This document shows positions 31,964 through 37,802 of a stretch of DNA of 37,802 bases, one piece after another. The notes beneath the pieces are model-generated. The model worked only from the letters and a program-made list of their open reading frames with translations, did not search any database and was not told the DNA's origin. The translations under genes and the position numbers were made by a program. The DNA is from Actinomycetes bacterium. Lineage in GTDB: Bacteria > Actinomycetota > Actinomycetes > Actinomycetales > Cellulomonadaceae. Location of the stretch: assembly GCA_023460255.1 (NCBI GenBank), contig JAEWQZ010000141.1, positions 1 through 37,802 of the forward strand. Reading direction: 5' to 3'. Within the stretch, counting starts at the first letter, position 1, and each line of letters starts with the position of its first letter.

Positions 31964-33997
31964 TCAGCGATCGGCCGTGGGACTCGCGCCGGGCGCCAGG
32001 GCGTCGTGCACCGCCCGGGCGGTCCGCTCCCCCATCCCCTTGACGGCGGCGATCTCCGCCACGGACGCGGCGCGCAGCCGGGCGACGCTGCCGAAGTGCG
32101 CGAGGAGCGCCGCGCGTCGCGCGGGACCCAGGCCGGGGACGTCGTCCAGCACGGAGACGGTCATCCCGCGGCTGCGCCGAGCACGGTGGTGCTTGATCGC
32201 GAAGCGGTGGGCATCGTCCCGCAGCCGCTGCATGAGGTACAGGCCCTCGGAGCCGCGGGGCAGGATGACCGGGTACTCCTCCCCGGGTAGCCAGACCTCC
32301 TCCAGCCGCTTGGCCAGGCCGCAGAGCGCGACGTCCACGACCCCCAGCTCCGACAGGGCCCGCGCCGCGGCGGCGACCTGCGGGGGCCCACCGTCCACCA
32401 CGACGAGGTTCGGCGGATAGGCGAAGCGCCGCCTCGCCGGCTCGGTGGCGTCGGGCTCCGCCGGCACCTCGCCCGACGCCGGTACCCCGGCCGGCAGGCC
32501 GCCCGTCACCTCGGCCGCCTCCGCCACGTAGCGCCGGAACCGGCGGGTCAGCACCTCGTGGATCGCTTCGGTGTCGTCGCGCGCGCCGTCTCCGGTCGCG
32601 CCGCGGATGCCGAACGTGCGGTACTCCCCCGTGCGCGGCAGGCCGTCCTCGAAGACGACCATGGACCCGACCTGGTGGGTGCCCTGGGTGGTCGAGATGT
32701 CGTAGCACTCGATCCGCAGCGGGGCGTCGGGCAGGCCCAGCGCCTCCTGGACCTCCCGCAGCGCCTGGCTGCGCGTGGTGAGGTCCCCGGCCCGGCGCGT
32801 CCGGTGCAGCGTGAGCGCCTGCTGGGCATTGGTGGCGACCGTCTCGGCCAGGGCCTTCTTGTCGCCCCGCTGCGGGACACGGACCCGCACGCGGGACCCG
32901 CGCAGCCCGCTGAGCCAGCTGCCGAGCTGGTCGACGTCGGGCGGCAGGACGGGCACGAGGACCTCCCGCGGGACCGCGTGGTGCCGCGCGGCGGCCCGCT
33001 CGGGTCGCCGCGCGCCGCCGGAGCCGGCGGGCCCGGTCGTCACGGGCGAACCCCCCGGGCTGTCGTCCCCGTACACCTGGAGCAGCAGCTGCTCGACGAG
33101 CTCGGCGTCGGAGAGGTCCTCGACCTTCTCGACGATCCACCCCCGCTGACCGCGGATCCGCCCTCCGCGGACGTGGAACACCTGCACCGCCGCCTCCAGG
33201 TCGTCCCCGACCAGGGCGAAGACGTCGGCGTCGGTGCCGTCGGCGAGCACCACGGCGTTCTTCTCGGTCGCGCGTTGGAGGGCGCCGATGTCGTCGCGCA
33301 GCCGGGCGGCCCGCTCGAACTCGAGGTTCGCCGCCGCCTCGGCCATCTCGCGTTCGAGCCGGCGCAGGAAGCGACCCGTCTCGCCGGCCATGAAGTCGCA
33401 GAAGTCCTCGGCGAGCTCCCGGTGCTCCGCCGGGGAGACGCGGCCCACGCAGGGGGCGGAGCACTTGTCGATGTAGCCGAGCAGGCAGGGCCGCCCCGTC
33501 TGCGCCGCGCGCTTGAAGACGCCCGCCGAGCACGTGCGCACCGGGAAGACCCGCAGCAGGAGGTCGACGGTCTCCCGGATCGCCCACGCGTGCCCGTACG
33601 GCCCGAAGTACCGGGTCCCGGGCTTCTTGGCGCCCCGCATCACCTGCACGCGAGGGAACTCCTCGCCGAGCGTCACCGCCAGGTACGGGTAGGACTTGTC
33701 GTCGCGGTACTTGACGTTGAAGCGTGGGTCGAACTCCTTGATCCAGGAGTACTCGAGCGCGAGCGCCTCGACCTCGGTCCCCACGACCGTCCACTCCACC
33801 GACGCCGCGGCCCGGACCATCTGCTGCGTCCGGGGGTGCAGCGCCGCGGTGTCCTGGAAGTACGACGCCAGGCGCTGGCGGAGACTCTTCGCCTTGCCGA
33901 CGTAGACGACCCGGCCGTGCTCGTCACGGAACCGGTACACGCCCGGGGAGTCCGGGACCTGTCCCGGCGCCGGTCGGTAGGTCGCGGGGTCGGCCAC
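31964..33997 (-). CDS. uvrC: Excinuclease ABC subunit C
   Basis: A 677-residue nuclease making both incisions in nucleotide excision repair. The GIY-YIG domain is at about residues 18-95 (GVYRFRDEHGRVVYVGKAKSLR in outline). Four Cys near residues 157-180 may form a cluster. A UVR domain lies at about 208-235, an RNase H-like endonuclease in the middle, and tandem helix-hairpin-helix motifs (VPGLGPARRAALL, VKGMGERTARAV) at the end. A low-complexity insert near 310-350 is Gly/Pro/Arg-rich. The GTG start lies 6 bases after TAGCCT and has no clear ribosome-binding site. Confidence 0.96.
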   Translation of the reverse strand: MADPATYRPAPGQVPDSPGVYRFRDEHGRVVYVGKAKSLRQRLASYFQDTAALHPRTQQMVRAAASVEWTVVGTEVEALALEYSWIKEFDPRFNVKYRDDKSYPYLAVTLGEEFPRVQVMRGAKKPGTRYFGPYGHAWAIRETVDLLLRVFPVRTCSAGVFKRAAQTGRPCLLGYIDKCSAPCVGRVSPAEHRELAEDFCDFMAGETGRFLRRLEREMAEAAANLEFERAARLRDDIGALQRATEKNAVVLADGTDADVFALVGDDLEAAVQVFHVRGGRIRGQRGWIVEKVEDLSDAELVEQLLLQVYGDDSPGGSPVTTGPAGSGGARRPERAAARHHAVPREVLVPVLPPDVDQLGSWLSGLRGSRVRVRVPQRGDKKALAETVATNAQQALTLHRTRRAGDLTTRSQALREVQEALGLPDAPLRIECYDISTTQGTHQVGSMVVFEDGLPRTGEYRTFGIRGATGDGARDDTEAIHEVLTRRFRRYVAEAAEVTGGLPAGVPASGEVPAEPDATEPARRRFAYPPNLVVVDGGPPQVAAAARALSELGVVDVALCGLAKRLEEVWLPGEEYPVILPRGSEGLYLMQRLRDDAHRFAIKHHRARRSRGMTVSVLDDVPGLGPARRAALLAHFGSVARLRAASVAEIAAVKGMGERTARAVHDALAPGASPTADR

Positions 33998-34003
33998 GTC
34001 ACC

Positions 34004-34009
34004 AGGCTA
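34004..34009 (-). promoter_or_regulatory. Candidate leaderless promoter of uvrC
   Basis: TAGCCT on the minus strand ends 6 bases before the uvrC GTG, so the transcript would begin at the start codon. It would drive uvrC-rapZ-yvcK-whiA. Confidence 0.45.
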
Positions 34010-34053
34010 GATGACGTCGCCGACGGCCTCGGGGCGACCGTGGGCCGGGCGGG

Positions 34054-34059
34054 TACGGT
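34054..34059 (+). promoter_or_regulatory. Candidate leaderless promoter of the OsmC-like gene
   Basis: TACGGT ends 5 bases before the ATG at 34065. The 67-base divergent gap to uvrC leaves little room for a longer leader. Confidence 0.35.
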
Positions 34060-34064
34060 GAGCC

Positions 34065-34586
34065 ATGGGCATCCTGCACACCTACGAGGCCGCGCTCCGG
34101 TGGACCGGTGCGCGAGGCGTCGGGACGACCGGCTACACCGCCTACGGCCGCGACCACGAGGTCGTCTTCGAGGGCAAGCCCCCGTTGCCGGGCAGCGCCG
34201 ACCCCGCGTTCCGGGGCGATCCCGAGCGGTACACGCCCGAGGAGCTCTTCGTCGCCGCCCTCGCCCAGTGCCACATGCTCTGGTTCCTGCACCTGGCGGC
34301 CGTCGACGGCATCGCCGTCGTCGCGTACACCGACACGGCACAGGGGCGGATGCGCGTGGAGGCGGCCGGGCACGGGCAGTTCACCGAGGTGGTCCTGCGC
34401 CCGTGCGTGACGCTGGCCCGGGCCGACCGCGCCGACGGGCGCCCGGTCACCGACGAGGACCTCGCGACCCTGCACGCCCGGGCGCGGGAGCACTGCTTCA
34501 TCGCACGCTCGGTGAACTTCCCTGTCCGGCACCGGCCCGCCCCGCTGCGCGTCGACCAGTCGGTCGACGGGGTCCTGCCGGCCTGA
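34065..34586 (+). CDS. OsmC-family protein
   Basis: A 173-residue protein of the OsmC/Ohr superfamily, which reduces organic hydroperoxides or binds other thiol-reactive compounds. The first conserved Cys69 lies in ALAQCHMLWFLHLA and the second, Cys144, in HCFIARSVNFPV, at the positions of the redox pair. A third, Cys114, is extra. The TPEELFVAALAQC helix is typical. It lies alone on the plus strand between divergent uvrC and convergent uvrA. It is closer to the YhfA/OsmC type than to classic Ohr, but the substrate is uncertain. Confidence 0.92.
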   Translation: MGILHTYEAALRWTGARGVGTTGYTAYGRDHEVVFEGKPPLPGSADPAFRGDPERYTPEELFVAALAQCHMLWFLHLAAVDGIAVVAYTDTAQGRMRVEAAGHGQFTEVVLRPCVTLARADRADGRPVTDEDLATLHARAREHCFIARSVNFPVRHRPAPLRVDQSVDGVLPA

Positions 34587-34640
34587 CGTCACCACCATCG
34601 TCCCCGGCCGCCCGTGGCCCGACATGGCCGAACGAGGCCG

Positions 34641-37535
<2,895 letters not shown>

Positions 37536-37541
37536 CCCGAC

Positions 37542-37558
37542 ATCATACAGGCGTTCGA
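37542..37558 (-). promoter_or_regulatory. uvrA promoter with LexA-like SOS box
   Basis: On the minus strand TCGAAC-GCCT-GTATGA matches the actinobacterial LexA consensus TCGAAC-N4-GTTCGA at 10 of 12 positions (37543-37558). It overlaps the -10 hexamer TATGAT (37542-37547), which ends 6 bases before the uvrA ATG. LexA binding would block this promoter. Confidence 0.55.
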
Positions 37559-37597
37559 ACGGACGGCGCGCCGACGGAACGCAGCCGGCCCCGCCCG

Positions 37598-37802
37598 TCA
37601 GCCGTCCGCCGCGAGCGACGCTGCCAGCGCGGTCTCGGTGCGCGCCAGGGCTGCCTCGACGCGACGGTACCTGTCCAGCGACACCTCCCCCGCGTCGGCC
37701 GCCCGGGCGAGCTCCGCCCGGACCCGGGTCAGGCCCCGGCGCGCCGCGTCGTACCGACCGGCCCCGGCATCCGCCACGACGTCCGCCACGACGGACTGGA
37801 GC
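37598..37802 (-). CDS. C-terminal part of an unknown helical protein
   Basis: The frame is open to the right edge, and its last 67 codons are visible. The sequence is Ala/Arg-rich and helical, with two Tyr-containing repeats (RYDAARRGLTRVRAEL and RYRRVEAALARTETAL). No family is recognised. A GTG at 37789 could start a 63-residue protein, but the frame continues upstream as LQSV, so a longer gene is more likely. It reads in the same direction as uvrA and is followed by 62 bases to the uvrA start. Confidence 0.55.
   Translation of the reverse strand, partial: LQSVVADVVADAGAGRYDAARRGLTRVRAELARAADAGEVSLDRYRRVEAALARTETALAASLAADG

Noticed and set aside
37553..37562. CGTTCGAACG palindrome as an independent operator
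   Set aside because: It is better explained as the outer half-site of the LexA-like box; the half-sites GTTC and GAAC are in the wrong order and spacing for a complete SOS box by themselves.

Overview
The window is very GC-rich and carries the conserved gene neighbourhoods of high-GC Gram-positive bacteria: rbpA, whiA-yvcK-rapZ-uvrC, opcA beside zwf, and ctaB divergent from tkt. GTG starts, 4-base start/stop overlaps and candidate leaderless promoters are common. An actinobacterium of the Micrococcales, perhaps near Cellulomonas or Promicromonosporaceae, fits best. That placement is inference from gene order and content, not from a search.

Bases 1 to about 6186 look like an accessory metal-response segment. 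It holds the end of an OmpR-type response regulator, its histidine kinase, two small membrane proteins (one with SHOCT), a heavy-metal P1B-type ATPase with a His-rich linker and an unusual CPD motif, a Met/His/Asp-rich small reading frame and a second small SHOCT membrane protein. Three of these transcription units carry the same direct repeat upstream, CTTCAT-N5-CTTCAT with 11-base spacing, always in the same orientation to the gene. This is most simply the operator of the adjacent two-component system. The ATPase also has a CsoR-like inverted repeat. Gene debris lies among them: the tail of an ABC-transporter ATPase gene and a broken IS481-type transposase. The segment ends at the 3' end of a tRNA-Pro(GGG) gene, a common integration site.

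From 6287 to 17345 the minus strand carries a compact run of core genes, read from ctaB downward: ctaB, xerD, a ParA-type ATPase, scpA, scpB, rluB, aroH, tyrA, cmk, an acyltransferase, der and a membrane protein. Most neighbours overlap by 4 bases. Candidate internal promoters precede the ParA gene and aroH.

From 17615 to 24945 the plus strand has the pentose-phosphate set tkt-tal-zwf-opcA-pgl followed by an O-methyltransferase. From 24964 to 37802 the minus strand reads uvrA; uvrC-rapZ-yvcK-whiA; gap-pgk-tpiA; secG-rbpA, with a plus-strand OsmC-family gene between uvrC and uvrA. The gap leader has a CRP-like palindrome and a second palindrome. A perfect 17-bp hairpin separates tpiA from secG. 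uvrA appears to be transcribed leaderless from a promoter overlapped by a LexA-like box.

No CRISPR array, complete insertion sequence, rRNA or replication origin is visible. The most interesting part is the metal-response regulon at the left end.
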